Under the pieces are notes generated by a model. That model worked only from the letters and a program-made list of their open reading frames with translations, did no database searches and was not told where the DNA came from. The translations under genes and the position numbers were made by a program. This document shows, piece after piece, positions 32,440 through 40,962 of a DNA stretch of 40,975 bases (positions within the stretch are counted from its first letter, which is position 1; each line of letters starts with the position of its first letter). The DNA comes from Reyranella sp. (lineage in GTDB: Bacteria > Pseudomonadota > Alphaproteobacteria > Reyranellales > Reyranellaceae), in the NCBI GenBank assembly GCA_029946105.1, contig JAQSDW010000102.1, positions 1 through 40,975 of the forward strand, given 5' to 3'.

Positions 32440-33771
32440 TCATTTACGCAGCGCCGGGCGGGCCGTCACGAACTCCTCGACGGCGGCCACGAAGCGGTCG
32501 CCTTCGGCCTCGCCGATCATGATGTTCAGCGCCACGAAGCCGCGCCGCGCGATCCAGATGCCGGCGGCCATCATGTCGAAGAAGAACAGCTCCTTGGCGT
32601 CCTGGTTGCTGCTGGCGATATCGGCCGCCGTCTTGATCGGCCGCGCCGTGGCATGCGCCGTCATCATCGAGCCGATGCCGGAGAACTGGAACGCCACGTT
32701 GTTCTTCTTGCAGATGGCGTTCAGCCGCTCGCGGATCTTCTCGCCGCGGGCATTCAACTCGGCCGCCGCCGCAGGCGTATAGACTTCGCCGTAGCCCGCG
32801 ACGCCCGCCGCCATGGTGAGGGCATTGTTGTTGAAGGTGCCGGCATGCGGCAGCGAATCGGCCTTGGTCGGGTCGAACAGTTCCATGATGTCGCGCCGGC
32901 CGCCGAAGGCGCCGAACGACATGCCGCCACCGATGTACTTGCCCAGCGTCGTCATGTCGGGGATGACGCCGTGCTTCTCCTGCAGGCCGCCCGGCGAGAG
33001 CCGCGAGGTCATGACCTCGTCGAAGATCATCGTGATGCCACGGGTCTTGGTTTCCTCGCGCACCATCTTGAGGAAACCGACGTCGCCCGGCAGGCAGCCG
33101 TGGCTGCCCTGCATCGGCTCGAGCAGGACGGCGAACAGCTCCTCGCCGTGCTTGGCCAGCAACGCGCGCGTGCCCTCGATATCGTTGTAGGGCGCCACGA
33201 CATATTCGTAGGGGATGTTCACCGGGCTGCCGCCGCTCACGAAATAGAGCACGCCGCCGTGATAGCCGCCGTGGAACACCATGACCTTGGTCGCCTTGGT
33301 CCGGCCCTTGCGCTGGGCATAGACGCGCGCGCCGGCCAACGCCATGACATTGCCCTCGGTGCCCGAATTGGTGAAGCGCACCAGGTCGATCGAGGGCATG
33401 CGGTCAGCCACCAGCTTGGCGAGCTTGGCCTCGTTGGCGTTGCGGCCACCGTAGTTCCAACCATGGTTCAGCGCCTTGTCGATGGCGGCGCGGATCACCG
33501 GATGCGAGTGGCCGTAGATGCCGGCGGTGTATTCACCCAGCACGTCGATGTACTCGTGGCCGTCGGCGTCCCACAGCCGGCAGCCCTCGCCGCGCACGAC
33601 GGTGAGGGGAAACGGCGAATTGTGCAGGGTCGTGCGGGTGTTGCCGCCCGGCATCGCCTCGCACGCCTCGTGGTGGCGGCCGAGGCTCTTGGGGTTGGCA
33701 TCGGCGTAGGCCTGGCGCGCCTCGACGAGCGCGGACTGCAGATCCGAATTGACCAAGGCTTGATCGGGCAC
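32440..33771 (-). CDS. Class III aminotransferase, glutamate-1-semialdehyde aminomutase-like
   Basis: A 443-residue fold type I PLP enzyme. The substrate/phosphate loop is TNSGTEGN (about residue 115), followed by MVFHGGYHGG. IFDEVMTSRLSPGG holds the Asp that pairs with the pyridine nitrogen, and TLGKYIGGGMSFGAFGG holds the Schiff-base Lys. The overall sequence follows glutamate-1-semialdehyde 2,1-aminomutase (hemL), but the N-terminus and the NSGTEGN variant suggest a catabolic relative rather than the haem-pathway enzyme. I start at GTG 33771 because GGAGAG lies six bases upstream; an ATG 36 bases earlier has no ribosome site. It is 32 bases after the DAO gene and 70 before agmatinase. Confidence 0.88.
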   Translation of the reverse strand: MPDQALVNSDLQSALVEARQAYADANPKSLGRHHEACEAMPGGNTRTTLHNSPFPLTVVRGEGCRLWDADGHEYIDVLGEYTAGIYGHSHPVIRAAIDKALNHGWNYGGRNANEAKLAKLVADRMPSIDLVRFTNSGTEGNVMALAGARVYAQRKGRTKATKVMVFHGGYHGGVLYFVSGGSPVNIPYEYVVAPYNDIEGTRALLAKHGEELFAVLLEPMQGSHGCLPGDVGFLKMVREETKTRGITMIFDEVMTSRLSPGGLQEKHGVIPDMTTLGKYIGGGMSFGAFGGRRDIMELFDPTKADSLPHAGTFNNNALTMAAGVAGYGEVYTPAAAAELNARGEKIRERLNAICKKNNVAFQFSGIGSMMTAHATARPIKTAADIASSNQDAKELFFFDMMAAGIWIARRGFVALNIMIGEAEGDRFVAAVEEFVTARPALRK

Positions 33772-33803
33772 GTCACACTCTCCTTCGCTGAAGGCCGAGA
33801 GTA

Positions 33804-34985
33804 TCACACCACGTTCAGCTCCCGGATAGGCCGCCCTGCGGATATGCGTTCATAACCGAAGGGACTGAGATCGATCGTGCGATAGCTGCCATGCACGATC
33901 AGCTCGGCAACGGCGCGTCCGACGGCCGGCGACTGCTGCATGCCATGGCCGGAGAAGCCGGTGGCGAAGATCAGGCTCTCGATCTCCGGGTGGCGGCCGA
34001 CGATGCCGTTGTGATCGAAGGTGTTGTATTCGTAATAGCCCGCCCAGGAATTCACCACCTTGGCCGCCTCGAAAGCGGGCACCCGCGCGGCCAGCGCCGG
34101 CCAGACCATATCGTCCCATTCGGCATGCTGGACCTCGAGCGGCGCGCCGGCCGGGTCGTTGCCGGCCGCCGGCGTCGTGCCGGCAAGGTAGAAGCCGCCC
34201 TCGGGCCGGAACCAGACACCGGACGGGCCGATGGTGAGGGGCGTCGAACCCGACGCAAGAGCACCCGGCGGGTCGCGCACATCGACCACGAACACCGAGC
34301 GCCGCCGCGGTTCGACCGGCAGCGCGATGCCGGCCGTCGCCGCCACTTCTCCCGACCACGCGCCGGCCGTGAGCACGATCGTGTCCGCCTCGATCCGGCG
34401 GCCCGAGCGCAGGGTGACGGCGCCGGGCGCCAGCTCGACCACCTCGTCGGCGATATAGTCGGCGCCCAGTTCGCGTGCCTTGCGCCTGAATGCCTGCATC
34501 AGCGCCGGACCGTCGAACCAGCCCTCGTTGGCGGTGCCGTGCGAGGCGAGCACGATCCCCTCCGTCGAGATCCAGGGGAAGCGCGCCGCCAGGGCCGCCG
34601 GATCGAGCAATTCGACGGCACAGCCCTCGCCTTTCTGGACGGCATGGTTGGCCCGCAACGCCGCTTCGCCCGCTTCTGAGCTCAGGAAGAGATAGCCCGG
34701 CTCCTTCAGGCCGAGATCGACTCCCAGAAGTTCCGGCGCGCGGCGCAGGAAACCGATGCCATGGCGCGAGAGATGGATGTTGAGCGGCGTGGAGAATTGC
34801 TGACGGATCGAACTGGCCGATAGCGCCGAGGAGGCCCGCGCACAGGAAGGATCGCGCTCGACCACGACGACACTGCCGCTGAAACCCGGGTCGGATTTCA
34901 GATGGTAGGCGATCGACGAACCGATCGCCCCGCCACCGACAATCACGACACTGGAAAGCCCACTCTTCGAACGGATGCTCGGCAC
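33804..34985 (-). CDS. FAD-dependent D-amino-acid oxidase/sarcosine oxidase-like oxidoreductase
   Basis: A 393-residue DAO-family flavoprotein. The N-terminal dinucleotide motif VVIVGGGAIGSSIAYHL and the following acidic end of strand 2 (VVVVERD) bind FAD. SSIRQQFSTPLNIHLSRHGIGFL is the usual second segment. The C-terminal GVWFRPEGGFYLAGT and the NGIVGRHPEIESLIFATGFSGHGMQQSPAVGRAVAELI motif complete the FAD site. It oxidises the amine of an amino acid or N-methyl amino acid; glycine/sarcosine/D-amino acids are all plausible. It is first in the DAO-aminotransferase-agmatinase strand and probably co-transcribed, with an upstream hairpin at 35012-35042. Confidence 0.9.
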   Translation of the reverse strand: MPSIRSKSGLSSVVIVGGGAIGSSIAYHLKSDPGFSGSVVVVERDPSCARASSALSASSIRQQFSTPLNIHLSRHGIGFLRRAPELLGVDLGLKEPGYLFLSSEAGEAALRANHAVQKGEGCAVELLDPAALAARFPWISTEGIVLASHGTANEGWFDGPALMQAFRRKARELGADYIADEVVELAPGAVTLRSGRRIEADTIVLTAGAWSGEVAATAGIALPVEPRRRSVFVVDVRDPPGALASGSTPLTIGPSGVWFRPEGGFYLAGTTPAAGNDPAGAPLEVQHAEWDDMVWPALAARVPAFEAAKVVNSWAGYYEYNTFDHNGIVGRHPEIESLIFATGFSGHGMQQSPAVGRAVAELIVHGSYRTIDLSPFGYERISAGRPIRELNVV

Positions 34986-35011
34986 TGAAACACTCTCGCA
35001 ACGCTATCGAA

Positions 35012-35042
35012 CCTGCGTCCGGCCGGAAGGACCGGACGCAGG
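35012..35042. terminator. Strong hairpin between binding-protein pseudogene and DAO gene
   Basis: CCTGCGTCCGG (35012-35022), loop of nine bases, CCGGACGCAGG (35032-35042): a perfect 11-bp GC stem, 23 bases after the binding-protein stop. No T run follows on either strand, so it may be a Rho-independent-like pause or a 3' processing site. Confidence 0.55.
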
Positions 35043-35065
35043 CATGATGTCATCCCGGGAGCCAA

Positions 35066-36396
35066 TCAGGTGCGCTTGAATCCTTCAAGTTCCGCGGCCG
35101 CCCAGTCGAGCGTCTTGTCCATCGTCTCGCCCTTGGTGAACCGGACGATCATCTGCGACTGGATCGCCTGGGACCAGATTTGGGCCGCGATCAGCGGCGG
35201 CGCCGGTGAGCAAGTTACTCCGGCGACCTGATCGCCACCCTTGATCGGATAGTGCGAGATCGAGCCCTTGGGCGGGCCCTCCTCGTCCCAGGTCTTGAAG
35301 TCGTTGAACCTGGGATACGGCGGAATGTCGTAGCCCTGGCTCGCCGCGACCTCTCGGCACTCTGACGCATGGCCAGATACTCGAGCAAGCTCCTGGCCGC
35401 CGACTTGTTCTTCGAGAAGCTCCACAGACCGTAGAAGCGCGGCAGGATCGGGTTGTAGCGACCCTTTGGCCCCTTCGGAAACCCGTGCGTCCAGCACTTC
35501 TCGGCGACCTGTGGGGCATCGCGCTTGGCGACGGCCCAGGCGCTCGGCGGATTGAAGATCAGCGCACCCCTGCCCGAGATGAGCCACTTGTTGTTCGAGG
35601 CGTCGTCCCACGCCGTCGCATCGGTGGGACAGAATGCGGCGAGCCTCTTGCCGTATTCGAGCACCTGGCGGACCGGGTCCGTCTTGACCGTTATGTTGCC
35701 GTTGGCATCCATGAGTTCCGCGCCATAGGCCAGGAACAAGGCACCGATCCACTGGTTGGTGTCGGTGGTCGTGCCGAGCGGCAAGCCGAAGCCGACGCCG
35801 GCCTTTTGGCACTTCTCGGCCGCCGTCAGGAAGGCGTCCCATGTCCAGCTTGCGTCCGCGGCCGGCTTGCCGGCCGGGTAGAGCGCCTGAACGTCGACGC
35901 CCGCATGCGCCTTCATCATGTCGAACCGCGAGCAGCAACCGAGCAGGAGCGTGCCGCGCGTCATGGGGACGCCCAGCCACTTGCCCTTGTATTTGCCGAG
36001 ATACTCGACCGCCGGATCGATCGGTCCGTTCTTGGCGACGACGCTCTTGACGACATCGTCGACGGGCTCGAGCGCCTGGTTCATCTGCGCCGATTCCCAG
36101 TTGGTGAACTCCATGATGTCGTGGCCGGAGCCCGCCTGGGCTTCGAGCTGCAACGTCATCAGGAGCTTGTTGCCCTGGCTCGTTATGAAGTCGACCTTGA
36201 CGTCGACCTTCTCCTTGTCCGCCCACTCCTTGATGATCGTGGCCTGCACGTCGTTGGCGCCGGGAACCCAATGGTCCCAGAGCCCGATCGTGAGGTTACC
36301 CGCGGCATTCGCACTACGCACGAATGGCGCAGCGACGAGGCCCATGGCCGCGCCTCCGGCTACGACTCGACGTCGAGACAGCTTGCTGAACTGCAT
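35066..36396 (-). pseudogene. Extracellular solute-binding protein family 1 (sugar-type ABC), frameshifted
   Basis: Signal peptide with Tat-like triple Arg (MQFSKLSRRRVVAGG...SANAA). The mature lipid-free protein has NLTIGLWDHWVPGAND, VKVDFITSQGNKLLMTLQ and FTNWESAQMNQALEPVDD, typical of maltose/glycerol-phosphate-type binding proteins. The first 345 codons read in one frame to LEYLAMRQSAE; the homologous continuation EVAASQGYDIPPYPRFNDF, ending KTLDWAAAELEGFKRT, is in the next frame. The junction is at about 35347-35358 (minus AGAGTGCCGAGAGGTCG), where a one-base loss or two-base gain explains the shift. Unrepaired, the protein would gain a garbled Arg/Thr-rich tail. GGGAGGG precedes the ATG 36396. 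No permease genes are adjacent. It could be a real pseudogene or a sequence error. Confidence 0.8.
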
Positions 36397-36478
36397 GGCA
36401 TTCGCCCTCCCTATAGGAAGCTTGTGCACGCACTCAAAACGACTGATTTTGTTGTTTGCGCTACGCTGAGGCGCTCCA

Positions 36479-36492
36479 GCAACGATCGTTGC
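36479..36492. promoter_or_regulatory. Perfect 14-bp palindrome, candidate operator
   Basis: GCAACGATCGTTGC stands in the 185-base gap upstream of the solute-binding pseudogene and downstream of prpF, 83 bases before the former's start. Its length and two-fold symmetry suit a LacI/GntR/TetR-type repressor site. No regulator gene is seen in the window, and a random 14-bp palindrome cannot be ruled out. Confidence 0.4.
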
Positions 36493-36581
36493 GGAGCCCA
36501 GACACTGACGAGCGTGGCGACTCTAGCCAGTGGCCGCCGACGGCGCCAGATCGGCCGTCTCTATTTTTTCCCGGACTGCGC

Positions 36582-37745
36582 TCAGTCCCCGGGAACGCGG
36601 ACCCAGCCTTCCATCAGGCGACGGGCGGAGCGGCTCATCATCACCTTGCTCACGGTCCATTGCCCACCCTGCTCGCGCGCCTCGGCGCCGACGCTGAGCG
36701 TTCCCGAAGGATGGCCGAAGCGCACGCGGCCATCGGCCCCGGCCGGCGCGACGCGGCTCACGATCGTTCCCGGGATCGCGGCGGCGGCAGCGATGGCCAC
36801 GGCGCCGGTGCCGGTCATGGCGTGGTGCAGCACGCCCATGGAGAAGATGCGCGCCAGCAGGTCGATCGAGCCCGCCTCGACCCGCTTGCCGTCCGACGCC
36901 GTGTAGGGTGCGGGCATGGCCACGAACGCGAGCTTAGGCGTATGCGGCCGCTTCGTCGTCGCCTCCTCCACCGTGGCGACGAGACCCATGGCGACGGCGC
37001 CCAGAGCCCGCACGGCTTCGGCGCGCTGCAGCATTCCCTTGTCGCCGTTGATGTCGCCCTGGAGTTCCGTGCCCTTTAGGCCGAGCCTGGCCGCATCGAC
37101 GAAGATCGTCGGATTGCCGGCATTGATCAGCGTCGCTTCGATCTTGCCGACACCCGGCACGTCGAGCGTGTCGATGCGATTTCCGGTGGGAAACATCGCG
37201 CCGCCAGCGCCATCGCCTTCCTCGTCCGCTGCGGGATCGAGGAATTCGACCTTCACCTCGGCTGCCGGAAAAGCCACGCCGTCCAGCTCGAAGCCGCCCA
37301 GTTCCTGCACCTCGCCACCCTGCATGGGCACGTGGTTCACGATCTTCTTCGCGATATTGGCCTGCCAGATGTTCACCGTCGCGGTGCCGTCGGCCGGCCC
37401 CTCGACCAGGCCCGCACCGAGGGCGAATGCGCCGACGGCAGCGCTCAGATTGCCGCAATTGCCCGACCAATCGATCACCGGCGCATCGATCGCAACCTGG
37501 CCGAAGCGATAGTCGACGTCGCAGCCCACGCGCTCGGACTTCGAGATGATCACGACCTTGCTGGTGCTCGACGTGGCGGCGCCCATGCCGTCGGTGTGCT
37601 TGCCGTAGCGGTCGGGACTGCCGATCACCCGCAGCAGGATCCGGTCGCGCACCGCCGGATCGGACGGCAGGTCGTGGGCGAGGAAGAACACGCCCTTGCT
37701 GGTGCCGCCGCGCATGTAGACGGCGGGAATGCGAAGCTGCTTCAT
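36582..37745 (-). CDS. PrpF/4-oxalomesaconate tautomerase family isomerase
   Basis: A 387-residue member of the PrpF family (DapF-like fold). N-terminal IPAVYMRGGTSKGVFF has the family's GGTSKG substrate loop; HTDGMGAATSSTSKVVII and DWSGNCGNLSAAVGAFA hold an active-site Cys, and the C-terminal GVLHHAMTGTGAVAIAAAA and FGHPSG complete the site. Members move double bonds in methylaconitate (PrpF), oxalomesaconate (GalD) or related tricarboxylates. Here it is translationally coupled to a DUF1622 membrane gene (ATGA overlap) after an ABC transporter, so the substrate is more likely an imported acid or a degradation intermediate than 2-methylaconitate. No propionate (prpBCD) genes are adjacent. Confidence 0.9.
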   Translation of the reverse strand: MKQLRIPAVYMRGGTSKGVFFLAHDLPSDPAVRDRILLRVIGSPDRYGKHTDGMGAATSSTSKVVIISKSERVGCDVDYRFGQVAIDAPVIDWSGNCGNLSAAVGAFALGAGLVEGPADGTATVNIWQANIAKKIVNHVPMQGGEVQELGGFELDGVAFPAAEVKVEFLDPAADEEGDGAGGAMFPTGNRIDTLDVPGVGKIEATLINAGNPTIFVDAARLGLKGTELQGDINGDKGMLQRAEAVRALGAVAMGLVATVEEATTKRPHTPKLAFVAMPAPYTASDGKRVEAGSIDLLARIFSMGVLHHAMTGTGAVAIAAAAAIPGTIVSRVAPAGADGRVRFGHPSGTLSVGAEAREQGGQWTVSKVMMSRSARRLMEGWVRVPGD

Positions 37746-38110
37746 GGATTTCCTCCACCGGGCTTTTCGCGGCCCCGCTGCCAGGGCCAGCGCCCGCTCA
37801 CTTCCAGTTCGAGGGCGAAGCTCAGCAATGTCCTGATCGCCACGATGACGGCCAGCACGCCGAGGTTCTGCAGGGTCGGCTCGACGGCCACCGTGCCGAT
37901 GATGTCGGCGATCACCAGAAATTCGAGGCCGAGCAGGATCGCCCTTCCGAGGTCGGCACGCAGTTCCTGATAGGCTTCCTGGAACGTCATTTTCCGCGTG
38001 AGCCGGAGCAGGAACACGCCGCAGGCCAACGCAGCACCGGCGACCAGCACGACCACGCCGACCAGTTCGACGACATGGCCCGCCGCGATGGCGAATTGAT
38101 CGATCTGCAT
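37742..38110 (-). CDS. DUF1622 family membrane protein
   Basis: A 122-residue small integral membrane protein with three to four hydrophobic segments: residues 8-33 (AAGHVVELVGVVVLVAGAALACGVFLL), a short amphipathic TRKMTFQEAYQELRADLGRAILLGLEFLVIADIIGTV (35-75), and a third helix (84-105), with a charged, Gly/Pro-rich C-terminus. The motif QELRADLGRAILLGLEFLVIADII is diagnostic of DUF1622, whose function is unknown. It sits 16 bases after the ABC permease gene and overlaps prpF by four bases, so it belongs to the same operon. It might act as a small membrane partner, but its presence may be incidental. Confidence 0.88.
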   Translation of the reverse strand: MQIDQFAIAAGHVVELVGVVVLVAGAALACGVFLLRLTRKMTFQEAYQELRADLGRAILLGLEFLVIADIIGTVAVEPTLQNLGVLAVIVAIRTLLSFALELEVSGRWPWQRGREKPGGGNP

Positions 38111-38126
38111 GGCTCTCTCCCCTCGC

Positions 38127-39824
38127 TCAGCGCCTCCGCCAGGCCTGCAGGCGACCGAGCAGGAAGCGTTCGGCCAGGAGATGCAGCGCCTTCACGGCGG
38201 CCGACGTCCCCACGATCACCAGACAGAGCGCTGCCGCCGCCGCCGTTGTGCCGGCTTCCTCGATGTTCACCGCCGCCACCGAGGCGAGCTTGGTATCGGG
38301 CGCGTAGAGAAAGATCACCGACGACACCGTCGTCATGGCGTTGACGAAGAGATAGATCGCGATGTCGAGGATGGCCGGCAGGCAGATCGGCACCGTCACG
38401 CGGCCGAAGGTCTTCCAGATCGGCACCTTCAGCGAGGCCGAGACCGATTCGAATTCGGGATCGATCTGCTTCAGCGCCGTCGTCGCCGTGAGATGGCCCA
38501 CCGTATAGAAATGCGCCACCGTGTTGATCACCAGGATCGCCATGGTCGCGTAGAGGAAGTTGAGCGGGTTGTTGGGCGCGTTGAAGAAGAAGATATAGCC
38601 CAGGCCCAGCACGATGCCGGGAACCGCCATCGGCAGGAAGGCGAGCAGCTGGACGATGCCGCGCACCACCCCGAAGCCCCGGGTCTTCTCGTTCAGCCAG
38701 GCGCCGACGAACATCAGCGCGGTGCCGACGATCGCCGTCCCGGCGGCCATGCGCAACGAATTGAAGTAGGACTCCCAGCCGTTGGCGTCGAAGTTGGCGA
38801 ACTCGTAGTTGCCCAGGGTCAGACTGAGATTGTAGGGCCAGTATTTTATCAGCGAGCCCCAGGCGGCCATGCCGAGGATGGCGAGGATGCCGGCCGAGAC
38901 CAGGGTGCAGAAGGCCGTGAAGAAGAGGTCGCGTCCGAATTTCGGCTTGGGAATCAGCGGCACGGCGCGCGCCGTGAGCAAAGCCACCTGCTTGCGCTGG
39001 ACCACCCGGTCGACGAGGAAGGCGAGTGCTGCCGGCGCCAGCAGCACCATGCCGACCACGGCGCCCATCGAGAAGTTCTGCTGGCCGATCACCTGCTTAT
39101 AAACGTCGGTCGCCAGCACGTTGAAATTGCCGCCGATCACCTTGGCGATGCCGAAGTCGGTGATCACCAGGGTGAACACCACCAGCGCCGCGCTGATCAG
39201 GCCGTACTTGGCGCCGGGCAGAGTGACGGTGAAGAAAACGCGGATCTTGGAAGCACCCAGCGCGTCGGCCGCCTCATAGAGCCGGGCATCGGCCGTCGCC
39301 AGCGCCGTCACCATGATCATGGTGGCATGCGGGAAGCAGTAGAAGACCTGAGCGATCACGATGCCGTCGAAGCCGTAGATCGAACCGCCGATCATGGCTT
39401 TGAAGAAGCCCTGGTTGCCGAACAGATAGACCAGCGCCAGCCCCGGCAGCAGCGAGGGCGCGAAGATCGGGATCAGCGAGATGCCCTGGAACAGCCATCT
39501 GCCCGGCAGAACGGTGCGGGTCAGCGCATAGGCGTAGAGGAACGACATCGGCACCACGATGGCGGTACAGACCGCCGCCACGTGAAAACTGTTCAGCGCC
39601 GAGTTGAACAGCGCCGGCGTCGAGAAATACGAAATATAGTTGGCCAGCCCGATATAGTTGCCGTCGCGGTCCTGGAAGCCCTTGGAGAGCAGCGCCCACA
39701 GCGGCAGGCCGACGACCAGCAACAGCACCCCGATAAGAGCCACAAGTCCGACGCGCATCATCAGGTCGTCGCGCGACAGGCTGATGCGGAGCGCGATCTT
39801 CGGTGCGGGCGCGGCGAGGCTCAC
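38127..39824 (-). CDS. ABC transporter permease (double, 2-aminoethylphosphonate/iron type)
   Basis: A 565-residue inner-membrane protein made of two fused binding-protein-dependent permease units. The first (about 50-280) has coupling motif EAADALGASKIRVFFTVTLPG and the second (about 350-555) SVSASLKVPIWKTFGRVTVPI; each lies in a cytoplasmic loop between helices. About 12 hydrophobic helices are expected. Fused double permeases of this type are known for Fe3+ (FbpB) and for predicted 2-aminoethylphosphonate transporters. The N-terminal segment and gene order with the ATPase fit the latter, which I prefer. The substrate-binding protein is not in the window and probably lies upstream of 40920. 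Confidence 0.88.
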   Translation of the reverse strand: MSLAAPAPKIALRISLSRDDLMMRVGLVALIGVLLLVVGLPLWALLSKGFQDRDGNYIGLANYISYFSTPALFNSALNSFHVAAVCTAIVVPMSFLYAYALTRTVLPGRWLFQGISLIPIFAPSLLPGLALVYLFGNQGFFKAMIGGSIYGFDGIVIAQVFYCFPHATMIMVTALATADARLYEAADALGASKIRVFFTVTLPGAKYGLISAALVVFTLVITDFGIAKVIGGNFNVLATDVYKQVIGQQNFSMGAVVGMVLLAPAALAFLVDRVVQRKQVALLTARAVPLIPKPKFGRDLFFTAFCTLVSAGILAILGMAAWGSLIKYWPYNLSLTLGNYEFANFDANGWESYFNSLRMAAGTAIVGTALMFVGAWLNEKTRGFGVVRGIVQLLAFLPMAVPGIVLGLGYIFFFNAPNNPLNFLYATMAILVINTVAHFYTVGHLTATTALKQIDPEFESVSASLKVPIWKTFGRVTVPICLPAILDIAIYLFVNAMTTVSSVIFLYAPDTKLASVAAVNIEEAGTTAAAAALCLVIVGTSAAVKALHLLAERFLLGRLQAWRRR

Positions 39825-39834
39825 CGAGGCCGCC

Positions 39835-40905
39835 TCACGCCGCGTAAACCCTGACCCGGTCCGGCGGCAGGGCCACGTCGAGGCGGCTGCCGATATCGAC
39901 GCCGAGGTCGCGGATCAGGTTGCTCGAAAAATCCGCGACGAGGGACACGTCGCCCTCGGTCCGTACCTTCAGGTTGGCGCGGCAGAAGGCGCCGACGAAG
40001 TCGAGTTCGGCCACCTCGACGGGCACGCGGTTGGCGACATCGGCCGGCAGGTCGCGCACGCGCACATCCTCGGGCCGGATGCTGAGGCGTACCTTGGTGC
40101 CGACGGCGAGACCGTCCTGCATCGGACAGGCAAACGAATGACCGCCGATCTTCACCCGCTCCGACGTCTCGAGCGTGCCGGCAAGGAAGTTCATCGAGCC
40201 CACGAAATCGGCCACGAAGGCTGTGGCCGGCCGGCGGTAGATTTCCTGCGGCGAGCCGACCTGCTCGATGGCGCCGTGATTCATCACCACGATACGGTCG
40301 GCCATGGTGAGCGCCTCTTCCTGGTCATGCGTCACCATGATGGTGGTGACCCCGAGCCGGCGCTGCAGCGCCTTGATCTCGTGGCGGAGCCTCAGCCGCA
40401 CGCGGGCATCGAGCGCCGACAGCGGCTCGTCGAGCAACAGCAGACCGGGCGAGGTCGCGAGCGCGCGCGCCAGCGCCACGCGCTGCTGCTGGCCACCCGA
40501 GAGCTGGGCCGGGTATTTCGGCCCCGAATCGGGAAGCCCCACCATCGCCAGCAGTTCCTCGACACGCTTGGCGATCGCGCCGCGTGCCTGACGCCGGCTC
40601 ACCAGCCCGTAGCCGACATTGTCGGCCACCGTTAGGTTGGGAAACAGCGCGTAGGACTGGAAGACGATGCCGAAGTCGCGCTGGGCCGGCGGCAGCCCCG
40701 ACACATCGCGACCCTTCTGCCGGATCGTCCCCGAGGTCTGCGGATCGAGGCCGGCGATGGCGCGCAGCAGGGTGGTCTTGCCGCAGCCCGAGGGCCCCAG
40801 GAAGCAGACGAACTCACCCTCGACAACGTCGAGCGAGACGTTGCCGAGCGCCGTGAAGTCGCCGAACCGCTTGGAGAGGTCTCGGACTTCGAGATAGTTG
40901 GTCAT
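39835..40905 (-). CDS. ABC transporter ATP-binding protein (2-aminoethylphosphonate/iron type)
   Basis: An ABC ATPase of about 356 residues with C-terminal TOBE-like regulatory domain. Walker A GPSGCGKTT, Q-loop FGIVFQSYALFPNLTVADNVGYGL, signature LSGGQQQRVALARAL, Walker B LLLLDEPLSALDA and H-loop MVTHDQEEAL are all intact. The C-terminal part includes IRPEDVRV, typical of the CysA/PotA/FbpC/PhnT group. It supplies energy to the double permease encoded ten bases downstream. I start at ATG 40905 (MTNYLEV); the ATG at 40920 falls inside the palindrome at 40917-40962 and adds only five residues. It is the first gene of the ATPase-permease-DUF1622-PrpF operon visible here; the upstream sequence is cut by the window end. 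Confidence 0.92.
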   Translation of the reverse strand: MTNYLEVRDLSKRFGDFTALGNVSLDVVEGEFVCFLGPSGCGKTTLLRAIAGLDPQTSGTIRQKGRDVSGLPPAQRDFGIVFQSYALFPNLTVADNVGYGLVSRRQARGAIAKRVEELLAMVGLPDSGPKYPAQLSGGQQQRVALARALATSPGLLLLDEPLSALDARVRLRLRHEIKALQRRLGVTTIMVTHDQEEALTMADRIVVMNHGAIEQVGSPQEIYRRPATAFVADFVGSMNFLAGTLETSERVKIGGHSFACPMQDGLAVGTKVRLSIRPEDVRVRDLPADVANRVPVEVAELDFVGAFCRANLKVRTEGDVSLVADFSSNLIRDLGVDIGSRLDVALPPDRVRVYAA

Positions 40906-40916
40906 TGTACCCACTG

Positions 40917-40962
40917 TCATCCTGCGCGAAGCGACGGATCCTTCGGCTTCGCCTCAGGATGA
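40917..40962. repeat. Palindromic repeat unit upstream of the ABC ATPase gene
   Basis: TCATCCTG (40917-40924) ... CAGGATGA (40955-40962) form the outer arm and GCGAAGC (40926-40932) ... GCTTCGC (40946-40952) the inner arm of a hairpin around GACGGATCCTTCG. TCATCCTGxxGCGAAGC palindromes of this sort are a common dispersed intergenic repeat in alphaproteobacteria. It sits just before the ATPase start and may shape the 5' end of the message or terminate an upstream gene. Confidence 0.75.

Noticed and set aside
38109-39854. A very long plus-strand open frame (about 580 codons) opposite the ABC permease.
   Set aside because: Its product is an Arg/His/Asp/Gln-rich string with no domain, and it is the mirror of a well-defined membrane protein. 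Such open antisense frames are normal in high-GC DNA. The same holds for the long plus frames opposite 25338-26849 and 28699-30093.
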